Of a stretch of 64,000 bases of DNA, positions 31,361-42,260 are shown one piece after another. The first letter of the stretch is position 1; each line of letters starts with the position of its first letter. Source of the DNA: Linum tenue (Eukaryota > Streptophyta > Magnoliopsida > Malpighiales > Linaceae); assembly GCA_946122785.1 (NCBI GenBank), contig CAMGYJ010000006.1, positions 39,886,066 through 39,950,065 on the forward strand. The letters run 5' to 3'. Under the pieces are notes generated by a model. It was not told where the DNA came from. It searched no databases and saw only the letters and a list, made by a program, of their open reading frames with translations. The translations under genes were made by a program, and so were the position numbers.

Positions 31361-32344
31361 TCATACTAAGATGTTCACCATAACAAGTATCCACGCCACC
31401 ACGAATAGTATCTCAACAATCCACACAACTTCAACCTCGTCAACATCGCTGCCGACGTTATTCACACCATAGTTTTCAAAATTAGGGAAATATTGTCCGC
31501 GAGAGCCACTTCTCTTATGTTCTTCTTCATGGAGAAGAGATTCATATCTAACAGCGCAGGACATCAATTGAAACAAATCAGAAAACTCCCTATCTTGAAA
31601 CTTTTTACGAAGTTCAAAATTCAATCCACCCTGGGCCAGTTTAACAAACTCGCGTTCTGTCAAGTTTACAAAACAACGATTCCTTGCATTTTTAAAGTTA
31701 GTTAAGAAGTGTTCCACTGTTTCTCCTGGCTGTTGGCGCATTCGTGCCAAGTCTGCCACGGTTACTTCTGGCTCAGACCGGTAGAACTGGGCATGGAACA
31801 TTTGTTCCATTTGCTGCCAAGTTTGAACCGAGTTCGATGGCAAGTTGACGTACCACGCGAATGCGGGACCGGTCAACAAGTTGCCAAACAAACGCAACTT
31901 CAAGAAATCACTCACATCACCACACTGGACCGTGAATCGTCCAACATGCTCGATGGTGGACTGATCCCCAGTTCCGCTGAAGGTGATGAAATCAGGCACG
32001 CGAAAACCACGTCTGTTACTTTCAAAATCCATTCTGTTTTTATCTACGACTTCAACCAGTTGGCTAACACGTCTACCAATCCGAGAACTAAGACCATCAA
32101 GACGTCCATCCAAAGAGGCTAAGTGAAGTTTTACCTGTTGGTTATCAGCCATGACTTGGCGAAGCATGCGTGTTATCTCACCCTGGTTGGCAGTTTGCGC
32201 CACTGCTGGCACTTCCCCTCCGGCGTCGTTACTCGAACCGCCGTTTGAACCGCCACTCTGGTCAGTCTCTACATTGACCATTGGCTCTTCCTCCACTGAA
32301 GTTGGTGGAAGATCGCCTTTGTGATTCTTCCGTCGCGGAGCCAT
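31361..32344 (-). pseudogene. gag: Tat-clade gypsy gag, 3'-truncated
   Basis: From ATG 32344 (MAPRRKNHKG) the minus strand encodes a Tat/Ogre-type gag. It has a Gly/Ser-rich N-terminus, then FRVPDFITFSGTGD, the core LRLFGNLLTGPAFAWYVNLP, VQTWQQMEQMFHAQFY, and FVKLAQGGLNFELRKKF. Homology ends near residue 310 (about 31410), after which the frame runs into unrelated sequence with GGATACTTG-like motifs and stops at 31361. The rest of the element does not continue in this orientation; the matching Tat pol lies 4 kb away on the plus strand. Confidence 0.82.
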
Positions 32345-32377
32345 TCGAACACACGTGTCCCAGCGGGTGTGCCAATT

Positions 32378-33545
32378 TGTTTCGTTGGCGAAACTCGCGT
32401 GTTCAATGCGCACTGTTTTCAAGTAAAACACAAACACAACCGTCAAATATCCGTCGCCGAAGTCGGCAATGTTGATTTGATCGATGCCTCTTTGACTTCT
32501 AATCAAACAACTGTTATTCGGTTCACCACCTCTCCAAACTACGTTCGAACGAGGGTGTTCGGCGAATAACCAGAAAATCGAACCAGGAGTGTTCTAAGTT
32601 ACGTTACCTCTACTCCTATGGAGGTTCCTCTTGAGAGCTCCGCAACTACGACTACGATCTACGACTACTACGACTCTGCAAAGGAGGTCTTTGACAGAGA
32701 AGTTCTACGAACTAGAGAGAGAAAAGATAAATTCTGCGACGGTGCAGTTTGTGATTTGATTTTGCCGTCTCGAGCTTCTCTCTCTTCCCAATCTTTATAC
32801 TTCGCGCTTCTCCTCGTTGTAGTAACTGCCTTCGCGCCTTTGTCTCCCACGTCTTTACTCCTGTCAACCGTGCAGGTAACTTCCTCCTTGTTGCGTGATA
32901 ATCACGTGCCCTCGAAACCGCTCTTGCTTTGCAGAAACTCGGCGAAACGACCTACAACCTTGTCCATGTAACGATGTCGTTTCACCAACACCACGGCATC
33001 GCCTTTCACCAACCGATGTCATTTTATAATCCAACTCAACTGCCCCGGCCCGGTTTAACCAACGACATTGTTAGTCCATCAAACAACGTCGTTCTATACT
33101 CTTGCGCTGTCGTTGGGCTTCGCGGCTGCCTTTGGCCGAACTCTTACCACTACCGCGGTGTCGTTTTACTTTTCCGCCGCATCGCTTTTCATTAAACGAC
33201 ACCTTCTAAAATAATAATAAAATACCAATTAATTAAACCAGCCCTCATTGTTAACTCGTCGTCGAACTTTCACCCTCGGCGTCGTTCTTAGTTAAACAAC
33301 ATCATTTCCTTGTCCCGCGATGTCGTTGAACTTTTGAGCTTCGCGACACTGTTTTGATTTTAACACTGTCGTTTTGACTGTTGCGGCATCGCTTGGCCTA
33401 CTCGCGGTATCGTTTTTATAACCCGCAGTGTTGTTTCCTTCCTCTTGCGGCATCGTTTTCAACTAAACGACACCGTCCTAAATAATCATTAACAACATTA
33501 GTTAATTAATCCGGCCATCACTAGTCAAACTCGTGTGTTGATTGA
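32378..33545 (-). repeat. Tat LTR, 1168 bp retained (5' LTR in minus orientation)
   Basis: On the minus strand it ends ..CGCCAACGAAACA, followed by AATTGGCACACCCGCTGGGA (candidate primer site) and the gag start. It is an inverted copy of 42690-43844, the 3' part of the Tat LTR on the plus strand, at high identity. It is cut at 33545 by the LTR of element III. It lacks a 66-bp duplication present in the other copy. Confidence 0.85.
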
Positions 33546-34933
33546 TGATAGCATCGTATTTTCACGTGTTTTCACTCGGGTTTCCTTTCCAATTTGGCTC
33601 GAATTGATTGTTCCTTGGCCTATTTTACGCTAGGTTGTATTGTTTTGTCGTATTTCAGGTCCTAGCAAGTAAAGAGGTGCATAGGCGCAAGTTTCGGGTC
33701 ATTTGGAGGTCAGATGGCGAATCACAGACAGAATTACGGGCAGCCCCTGCCAAATTACAACCGTAATTGGCCAGGGCATGCCCGTAAATTAATGGCCGAG
33801 CCTTCTCCCCAGAATTTCCTCTCGATGATAAAATTACGGGCAAGACCTCCAAGAATTACGACCGTAATTCCCAAATTACTGGCGGTAATTGGGAAATTAC
33901 GGGCGTATCTCCTCCTCCTGCAGCTTAAGTGAAACGTGCGTTTTGGTGCGAATTACGGGCAGGACGTGATTACGGCCGTAATTCTGCCCGTAATTCGCCC
34001 AGAGTCGGGTTTTTGGAGGCAGATTCGAGCCAAGGAAGGGGTATTCGATTTTCTGGAGCAAAAACAGAGTTTTAGAGAGAGAAAGAGCGAAGAACAAACC
34101 CTAGGAGCTATTTTGGAGTGGATTTCTCATCATTGAAGCCCAGATTGCGTCCCTAGGAGTGAAGATTGACATCCCATAGCAGATTTTCCTCATCTTTATG
34201 AGTATGACTACTCTGATTTCTGTTTTCCTTTCTCTCTCTATGGAGTAGAACCTTTCTCTCACTTGGGTATGAAGAACCCTTGTTCCTTGTGTTAGGGATT
34301 TGATTGTAATGACTTGGGATGATATTACTGTTTGATTTTAATCGAATGATGCATGTTTATTGAATTGATTTGAGTCTGATCAGCTTTTCTCAATTTCTGG
34401 TGCAACCTGAGATAGATAGAATCTGATTAGGTTGTTAGAGCCTCTTCATTCGATAGTAGGAGATTGGCTATACGAGAGTTAGCCAGTTTACTGCTTTGTA
34501 CTGGAATTCAATTCCAGTAGTGGAGTTCTGTGCTTATTGCTTCAGCTTTCTATCCCGGTGAAGACTAGTCCTCTGCCGGGTAGTTAGACTGAGAGGGCTT
34601 GGTCAGCTTAAGAGATTCCAAGCTACTGTCGGATCTTCCGCAATCTAATCAACAGTAAATCAACCCAGGGAATTACAATTGAACCTAACTAAGGGGCTAG
34701 GGGGACTCATTCCCGAGTGACTCTTGCCTGCTTTAGAAAACCGAACAGTTTACTGCTTTCTTACCGCTTTTGCTTTTAAACAACAATCACTCGAATTAGT
34801 TTGCTAGATAATAGAGAATCACGGAGTAAGCAGTAGATCTAGACCCCGGGTTGATAATATAACTTGCCTGTTACTGCATTCCCGGACTGCGATTTCACTT
34901 GGTTGCAGTTTGGTGTTGTGTTTTGGCATGTCA
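33546..34933 (+). repeat. 5' LTR of element III
   Basis: 1388 bp, starts TGATAGCATCG and ends GGCATGTCA. It shares TTTTACGCTAGGTTGT and ATTTCAGGTCCT with the element I LTR on the corresponding strand, and CTAGGTT/GGGTCTAG-type blocks later. A patch at about 33733-34005 holds about eleven AATTACGG/CCGTAATT motifs. Confidence 0.87.
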
Positions 34934-34939
34934 AGTTTT

Positions 34940-34957
34940 TGGCGCCGTTGCCGGGGA
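34940..34957 (+). promoter_or_regulatory. Primer binding site, tRNA-Asp type (element III)
   Basis: TGGCGCCGTTGCCGGGGA, six bases after the LTR end, same as in elements I and II. Confidence 0.9.
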
Positions 34958-35078
34958 ACCCTCTAGGTTATTGGGGAAACGTGAGAATTTGTTACTCTAG
35001 CTTTTTATTTACTGCATTTTATCTCTTCCACCTGTGTGCCTTCACGGGTTGCTTCTGCTGATTGTGTGCAGGTAGTGC

Positions 35079-36075
35079 ATGACCCGTAGCCAGTCGGGAG
35101 AACTACTACCATTAGACCAGGAGCTTGAACGAACTTGCAGGAACTTCAAGCGGGCTCTAAAGGCGCGACTGGCTGCGGAGGAAGCGCTAACACAGCTGCA
35201 GTTAGAAGAAGAGGAAGAAGAGATGGGTGATCCAGAGAACCGTGTTGTGATCCCCGAGGAGCAGACCATGGGATCCTACTGGACCGCTAGGGCTGCAGAC
35301 ATGAGGTCACCCATTCAACACCCTCATGTCCCAGCCAACAACTTTGAGGTGAGCACCTCAGTGATCACCATGCTGCGCGGTTCAGTGGTGTTCCGTGGTA
35401 AGGAGGGAGAGTGCCCTCGATCACATCTCAGGCGATTCCACGAGCTCATCGATGGAATCAAGATCAATGGGGTACCAGCTGATGCCATCCAGCTGAGGTA
35501 CTTCCCATTCACTCTGGACGGACAGGCCAAGGAGTGGCTAGACACTCGACCTCCGGGCTCCATCACCACGTTCGCCAATCTGGCGGACAAGTTCCTCACC
35601 CGCTACCATCCTCCATCAAAGACAGCTGACCTGCAGAAGCAAATTACACATTTTGCTCAGGATGAGGATGAGACCATTAGGGATGCTTGGGAGAGATACA
35701 CCAGTCTCTTTCTCAGGTGTCCCAATCATGGTTTCAACGATGCATTCAAGGTGGGCACATTCTACCACGCCCTCTTCCCGGAGGACAAGCAGCTGATTGA
35801 CTCGGTTTGTGGCGGGAACATGCTGACCAAAACCCCGCCATAGCTGAATCAACTCTTTGAAGAGATGGCGGAGAATGGGTACGATTGGGGCACTGCCAGG
35901 AGATCGAGGAGAGCACCTAGCCGAGGTGTACATTCTGTGGGAGCCCATCCCTCTGATTTGGTGCAGGTAGTATCGAAGCTGGTTTCAGCTATCGATCGTT
36001 CCGGGATGATTCCAGGGACCTGACAGCAGCAGGCGATGCACTGCCAGTGGTGTGAGAGCTCTCATCACATGGGCC
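35079..36075 (+). pseudogene. gag: Gag of element III, interrupted by stops
   Basis: It starts MTRSQSGELLPLDQELERTC like element I. The gag core is present (AKEWLDTRPPGSITTF, the FLTRYHP segment, CPNHGFNDAFKVGTFYHALF). A TAG at 35841-35843 after TKTPP replaces a Glu codon of element I; a later TGA near 36021 precedes QQQAMHCQWC. Only the first half of the zinc knuckle is left before the Tat junction. Confidence 0.83.
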
Positions 36076-36077
36076 CG

Positions 36078-36863
36078 AAAGAGTCAACAAGTGTGCCGGT
36101 GGAGAACATCACATGGGGATCAGACTTCGACGAGCTGGAGAAATCTATCCGGGCTGCAGAAGCGAAGGGGAAAGCCGTGGACGAAGGAACCACGGGTGAA
36201 GAATCAAACATGGTCGTTGTTTTTAACGAGCCCGAGCCGAAGATGATGCGTCTTTTGAGGCCTCTCTACATCAAGGCCACACTTGATGACGTACCAATGT
36301 CGAGAGTCTTATTTTACAATGGTGCCGCAGTAAATGTGATGCCAACGAGGATGCTGAAGAAGTTGGGCAAGAACACTAATGACTTGATCCCAACGAAAGT
36401 GTTTGTGACAAGTTTCAATGGCGGGTCCACTTCTGCCAGGGGAATCCTCCCAGTTGTTGTGGGAGTTGGATCACAGAAGCGGATGGGTGCTTTCTTCGTG
36501 GTGGATAGAATGATAAGTTACAACGCACTACTTGGCCGGGATTGGATCCACGCCAACAAGTGCGTCCCTTCATCGCTGCATCAGTGTTTGATGTTCTGGA
36601 ATGAGGACGGTGTTGTTGAGGTGGTACAGGCTGACACAAAGCCGTTTGCCGTTGGGGCCAACGTGGCTGAAGCTTATTTGTACCATGGAGATTTTGGGCC
36701 ACTCGAGATCAGGAGCGGGGATGGAGGAACGACCAACGTCATAGTGTCAAGTGCACAGGTGTTGAGTAAGGCGTGTTTGGATCCATTGTCCGAAATCGTG
36801 AGACCATCGATGATCACATTGGATGGTCCACTGAAATCTGATGAACAAGTCGATGATGAGTGA
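36078..36863 (+). pseudogene. Tat aspartic protease region, catalytic Asp lost
   Basis: The frame from the knuckle scrap continues through ITWGSDFDELEKSIRAAEAK into a retropepsin-like domain: LYIKATLDDVPMSRVLF, then YNGAAVNVMP, and later FFVVDRMISYNALLGRDWIH. The position before NGAAVN is Tyr (TAC, 36315-36317) where active members have Asp, so the protease should be dead. The frame ends at TGA 36861-36863, overlapping the next frame by 23 bases. Confidence 0.75.
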
Positions 36864-38748
36864 ACCACCTCGAGAGAAGGTGGTGGAGGCCGAAATCACG
36901 GCCTTGCGGGAGAAGTTGGTCGTCTATCATTGTGAACAGAGGCTTGCCTGCATGGAGCCTGTCTTAATGGCCGACTGTGTTCCCGACGATGAGGACTTGC
37001 CGACTAACGGCGAGGGTGTGAGTGACGAAGTAGAGAAGAAAAACAACCTTGCTGCATGTGACATTTTAGAGGAGATCAACCTTGGCACGGAGGAGGATCC
37101 ACGCCCAACCTTCATCAGTGCCGGTTTGCCAGAGTCTGACAGGTACGAATTAATTGAATTCCTTAAAGAGTTTAAAGACTTCTTTGCATGGGATTATCAT
37201 GAAATGCCTGGTCTCGATAGGAAGTTAGTTGAACATAGACATCCAATTAAAGAAGGGTATAAGCCACATAGACAACCACCTAGGCGTTTCTCGCATGATA
37301 TCTTGCCGGAAGTGAAAAAGGAAATTGAACGTTTAATAAAGGCTAAGTTTATCAGGACTGCTAGATATGTGTTGTGGTTGTCGAACATTGTGCCTGTTAG
37401 AAAGAAAAATGGCAAAATACGTGTTTGTGTGGATTTTAGAAATTTGAACAATGCTACACCGAAGGATTTGTATCCCATGCCGGTGGCTGACATGTTAATC
37501 GATGCCGTAACCAGGCATGTCAGGTTTTCTTTCATGGATTGTTACTCGGGCTATAACCAGATATACATAGCCGAGGAGGATGTACACAAAATGGCGTTTC
37601 GGTGTCCAGGGTCCATTGGCTGTTTCGAGTGGATTAAGATGCCATTTGGATTGGCCAACGCCGGGGCAACTTACCAACGAGCCATGAATGCGATATTTCA
37701 TGACCTGATTGGCGAGCTTGTCGAAGTGTACGTGGACGACATCGTCGTCAAATCGAAGGTGACAAACCACCACCTTGCACATTTGCGCAAAGCATTTCTG
37801 CGTATGCGTGTTCATAAGTTGAAATTAAATCCGCTCAAATGTGCATTTGGTGTGAGTGCAGGAAATTTTCTTGGTTTTCTGGTAAACCAACGCGAAATTG
37901 AAGTGGATGGCAACAAAACAAAAGCCATCATCAATGCCGCACCACCATCTAGTAAAAAAGAGTTGCAACGTTTCCTCGGCCAGGTAAATTACATTCGAAG
38001 ATTTATCTCGAATTGTGCTGGCCGGACCCAAGTGTTTTCCTCAGTGCTGAAGTTGAAGAAGGAAGACAAGTTTGTATGGAGGGAAGAACATCAAAGAGCT
38101 TTTGATGATATCAAGAGATACCTGGCGACTCCGCCGGTGATGAACTCTCCCAAAGCAGGAGTGCCGCTGAAGTTGTACTTGTCGGCCACGGACACTTCTG
38201 TGGCATGTTTGTTGGCGCAAGACAACGAAGCTGGCAATGAAGAAGCCATTTATTATCTAAGTAGGCTTCTGAACGAGGGCGAGAGAAAGTATTCCCCCAT
38301 AGAGAAGTTATGTTTAGCGTTGTACTTTTCTTGTACAAAGCTACGCTACTACCTGGTCCCTGTCCAGGTACAACTCATTTGCCAAACAGACTTGATTAAA
38401 TACATGCTATCTCGGCCAATTATTCATGGCCGAATTGGCAAGTGGACCTTGGCTCTGTCTGAATTTAATTTAGAGTATGTACCTCAACGAGCCATAAAAG
38501 GGCAAGCATTGGCGGACTTCTTGGCAGATCATCCCTGCATTGAGGTACCAATCGATCCCGTAGAAGTTTGCGAGGTTGGCATAACGCCATGGATCTTGTA
38601 TTTTGACGGATCCAAAACTCGTGGCGGTGCCGGGGCTGGCGTGATGTTGAAAGCACCATCAGGCCAAGCCATGCATTTTGCATTCTCGTTGCATTCTCGT
38701 TGGATTTTCCTTGCACCAACAACCAAGCTGAATATGAAGCTTTGGTAG
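36841..38748 (+). pseudogene. pol: Tat reverse transcriptase and RNase H
   Basis: 635 codons. Residues about 130-300 hold RT: HRQPPRRFSHDILPEVKKEI, RKKNGKIRVCVDFRNLN, MPFGLANAGATYQRAMN and the catalytic YVDD (about 297-300). The connection and RNase H follow (LQRFLGQVNYIRRFI, a YLSATDTSVA strand, FLADHP at the end). At about residue 584 the second RNase H begins (WILYFDGS), but an 11-bp tandem duplication (38680-38701) shifts the frame, and the ORF ends 16 codons later. No stop interrupts the RT itself. Confidence 0.85.
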
Positions 38749-39419
38749 TCGGGCTGGAAATGCTCATTGAGCTTGGAGCCCGCTACGTGGATGTTAAGGG
38801 AGATTCACAGTTGGTGGTTCATCAGGTCCGCGAAGATTTTCGCTGTATCAATAGCGTTCTAGAAACATATTTGGACCATGTATTGCCGTTGACTTCCCAC
38901 TTCGACAGTATGGCGATCAACTTTGTTCCTCGAATGGACAATTGCGAAGCCAACTATCTTGCACAAATGGCTTCGGGATTTAAAGAGTTTGCGAAAAGCA
39001 ATGCAGTAGAAATGATAGTGGTGCAAACACTTAAGCCCTTACGGGAGCGGTTGAGAGTCGAGCAGGTTTGCGTAATAGAGAAAGACGCCGATGACTGGCG
39101 TGCACCACTGTTGTCTTACTTGCAAGATCCGAACAAGGTTGTTGACCATGCCGTCAAGTTTAGAGCAAGGAGCTACGTAGTTTTGGATGGGACCTTGTAT
39201 AAACGCAGACCTGATGGGTTATTGCTGAAATGCTTGGGGGGCAAGGAGGCATTGCAAGCCATGGCAGAGGTGCATGAAGGGATATGCGGAGCCCACCAAG
39301 CTGGTCCTTCCATGCGATGGATTCTACTGGCCCACCATCGGACCAGATTGCGCCGCATATGCCAAGGGTTGCGAAGCTTGTCAACGTCACGGTCCTGTTC
39401 AAAGGGCGCCGGCGGTTGA
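38700..39419 (+). pseudogene. Tat second RNase H (archaeal type) and integrase N-terminus
   Basis: This continues the protein in a new frame after the 11-bp duplication: DFPCTNNQAEYEALVVGLEM and VDVKGDSQLVVHQ carry acidic residues of the RNase H fold. A linker and the integrase HHCC region follow (VHEGICGAHQAG). Another frameshift near 39310-39325 passes the sequence to the next frame (FYWPTIGPDC). Confidence 0.8.
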
Positions 39420-40314
39420 TCTGAAATCAATAATCAAACCGAGGCCGTTTTATGGTTGGGCCATGGATTTGATTGGTATGATTTATCCCCCATCGTCAAA
39501 GAAACATGTTTTCATAATTTTGGCCACTGACTACTTCACTAAGTGGGTGGAGGCCAAACCGTTGAAAGTGGCGAACCAAGAGGAAGTGATTTCTTTCATA
39601 CAAGAACATATTATCCACCGATTTGGTTTGCCGGCAACGATAACGGCGGACCAAGGAACTGTATTCACTGGGGGGCAAGTTATGGAGTTCGCGGCGGAGC
39701 GGGGGATAAAGATTATCCATTCCACGCCGTATTACGCACAAGCTAACGGGCAAGCGGAAGCATCCAACAAAGTCGTGAAAAATCCGCGACGTTGGCATGA
39801 AATTTTATCAGAGGCGTTGTGGGCATACAGGATGTCCCCGCGGAGCAGTACGAGAGTGAGCCCGTTCTTGTTAACCTACGGTCATGAAGCATTCCTTCTC
39901 GTGGAGGTGACCGTCAACTCACTCCGGTATATGAAGCAGCACGAGTTAACGCCTCAGGAGTATCATGAATCGATGATGCTCGAGCTCTGCGATCTTGATG
40001 AACTACAACTCCGAGCCCTCGATAATGTTCAAGTACAGAAAGCAAGAGTGGCAAGAGCTTATAACAAGAAGGTTCGGCACAAATCGTTCGAAGAAGGCGA
40101 GCTGGTTTGGAAGGCTCACTTGCCAATTGGGGAAAAAGATCCCAAATTTGGAAAATGGTCGCCAAATTGGCGTGGACCATTTGTGGTACATTCTGTGCGT
40201 CCTAATGGAGCCTACTTGCTGAAAGACTTGGATGGAGTGATGCATGAGTCTTTGATAAATGGCAAATATTTAAAGCCATATGTGCCGTCCCTATGGGACG
40301 CAGCTGGTCATTAA
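39310..40314 (+). pseudogene. Tat integrase core and C-terminus
   Basis: Order: zinc-finger end (CEACQRHG), catalytic core with ATDYFTKWVEA, TADQGTVFTG and NGQAEASNK (the D, D, E residues), then the C-terminal RVRHKSF/EEGELVW and NWRGPFVV segments ending KYLKPYVP. About ten residues after NKVVK are missing compared with the usual family pattern (short in-frame deletion near 39780). The stop is at 40312-40314. Confidence 0.82.
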
Positions 40315-41555
40315 TTTGGGCAGTGACGAACAACCATGTGCTAAAAGTGGCCTGGTCGGCCACCAAGCTTGCACAACGTGGTTGAATAGTAGGCGATTGG
40401 CGAAGTAAGCAACAAATACACTAATTTGCCAACTCCGTTATTAATAAAGAAAATTTTAATGCCGGTGCGGTACCGCTGTTCGGTACCAAAATGTCCCAAT
40501 CTTATCAAACGAAGCCGTTTTTCCACGAGGAGTAGGCATGGTTAACAGTGTTGTTTGGCATAGACGATTTGGTACTTGGCATAAGAAAAATTAAGAATGC
40601 TATCGTGGCTAGAACTAGCCAGTCGGCCATACTCGAACATAGTCGACGATGGAAGAGTAGAACAGCGACATCGTTTTGGTTTCTCCTTTGAACGATTTTG
40701 TCTTGGACTCAATGCCGGAAGAAAAAGAAAGAGATCAAATTTTGGCCAAAATAATAAATTATGTGGCCGAAAAAGAAACGAAGTTGTTTTTGCAGGGAGA
40801 ACAACTTCGCGGAGGAGGTAAACAATGGTGTTTTGTCCTAGACTTCGGCTATGAAACTGGGCTGATATATTATAAGAAATATATAGAGAACACCGTTGTT
40901 TATTTTACCAACTCTGGTCCTTTGATGATTTTTTCACTAATCTTCTCACAACGCTACGGCCGTCAGCAAGGCAGTTGATGTTGGATGTAAAGAGGAGCGA
41001 GGAACAAGTGCGTTGGCTTTTCCCTCTTTGTCATTGTGTTGAAAAATAAAAGAAATAATAATAATAATGACAGGAAAAGAGAAATCTTTGTAGCAAAAAG
41101 CTAGTGTTTATCGGAAAACAATGGTGTTTGTTGCCGCACAACTTCGTGGCAATTCATTTTGGCCAAAACAGAAGGCCGATGAAAGAAAGTTCAGGGCTGT
41201 TTTGGACAAAGTACCTTTGCGGCCGTGAAAAAAAAATTTTACTAAAATTTCTGTCAAAACAGTGTTGTTTATTGGCCTAAAACGACTATGCCGCGACTCT
41301 TTAGTTTTTATTTGAGAAAAGAAAAAAAACTTAGGCCACTTATCCGCAGCTTTGCGGGAAGAGTGGCCCCAGGTCTGTTTTGAGAAGAGCAGCGTTGTTA
41401 GAATAAAAAAAAATTATTATATATAAAAAAAAGAAGAGAGTGTGCGGCAAAAAAAAAAATCAAAATCAGGACTATTTGGAGGTGAAACAGTGCTGCTAGG
41501 CCGTACAACCGGCCGCAATAGAGAAAAATAATAATATAAAAATCGGCCATGGTAA

Positions 41556-41586
<31 letters not shown>

Positions 41587-42260
41587 CAAAAGAAAAAAAA
41601 TAATCTCAGCGCTGCCGCTGTTGCTAGCAGGCCTGAAAAGGAAAAAAAAAACACAAAATTGTGCATGCAGCGCTGTTGCTAGCAGCTTTGATATTTAAAA
41701 AAAATTAATAAATAAAAAGAGGGCCGCTAACAGCCCTGGTAAAAAAAAAATTTCGGTTCACCAGCGCTACCGCTATTTCCAAACAGCCCTGATATATTTT
41801 TAAAAAAAAATATGCAAAACAACGTTCATTGGCATGGACCAAAATTGGTCCTTGTTATTATTTATTTATTTTTGCTGCAATGTTGCGGGCAAGAGAGGAA
41901 AACGCAAGGTTGCAATGTTGGCCGGTTGTGTGTCTTTCTTAATAATTAAAAATAATAATAGCAAGAGCGATCGATGTAGGCCAAACAGCGTTGCAAAGCT
42001 GCTTCAAAAGTGTTGTGTTATTCTTTCTTTTCCGAACAATATTGTTTGGGGTTGAATAATGCTTCGGTACGGCATTGGTCCAAAAGCAAGGAGAAAACAC
42101 GTCGTTTGCGGGGTGAGTACAAGTCTGCTAGGAAGTTGGCCAAGTAAGTTTTTTGCTGCTTTGGTCCTTTCCTAGTTAATTTGATTACTATTTTAGGTGA
42201 TTTAGATTATGTCAACAACTTGGTTCATAAATTCTTATAAACCAAATTGTGGGGGGCATT
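40315..42260. other. Noncoding 3' region of the Tat element with polypurine tract
   Basis: About 1.95 kb without family-like coding sequence. It contains many degenerate AACAGCGTTG/GCTGCCGCTGTTGCTAGCAG-like pieces, A-runs and an (AT)n run at about 41560-41585. It ends in a purine tract TTGTGGGGGGCATT (42247-42260) just before the LTR start TGTTGACACC. Long noncoding 3' regions are usual in Tat elements. Confidence 0.7.

Larger units (their letters stand above)
21650..31380. mobile_element. Large MULE carrying a Ulp1-type protease gene and a FAR1-type transposase gene
   Basis: Two multi-exon genes converge: a Ulp1/C48 cysteine protease (plus, 22751-27488) and a FAR1/MULE transposase (minus, 31136-27967), 478 bp apart. 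Their introns and flanks share the same GGATAT-rich repeat texture, which marks them as one unit. MULEs that carry Ulp1-like genes are known in plants (Kaonashi in Arabidopsis, CUMULE in melon). I find no convincing terminal inverted repeats or target duplication, so the outer limits are approximate; it could be of the non-TIR type. The right side abuts a Tat gag remnant near 31360-31410. Confidence 0.7.
33546..36075 (+). mobile_element. Athila-like element III, 5' LTR and gag only
   Basis: Plus-strand 5' LTR (33546-34933), tRNA-Asp primer site and gag of the same family as elements I and II. The left end inserted into the Tat LTR: uninterrupted sequence (complement of 42681-42700) matches exactly up to base 33545. 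The family match ends just after the zinc-knuckle start (CQWCESSHHMG, about 36075), where Tat protease sequence begins. No 3' LTR of this family is present. Confidence 0.82.

Noticed and set aside
21600..31410. Terminal inverted repeats of the large MULE
   Set aside because: Weak similarity (TTTTGGG-rich) between about 21700-21770 and the complement of 31300-31370 is no better than expected for such biased sequence; no target duplication was found.
41555..41590. (AT)n run as a regulatory site or origin
   Set aside because: Simple microsatellite in the Tat 3' noncoding region.
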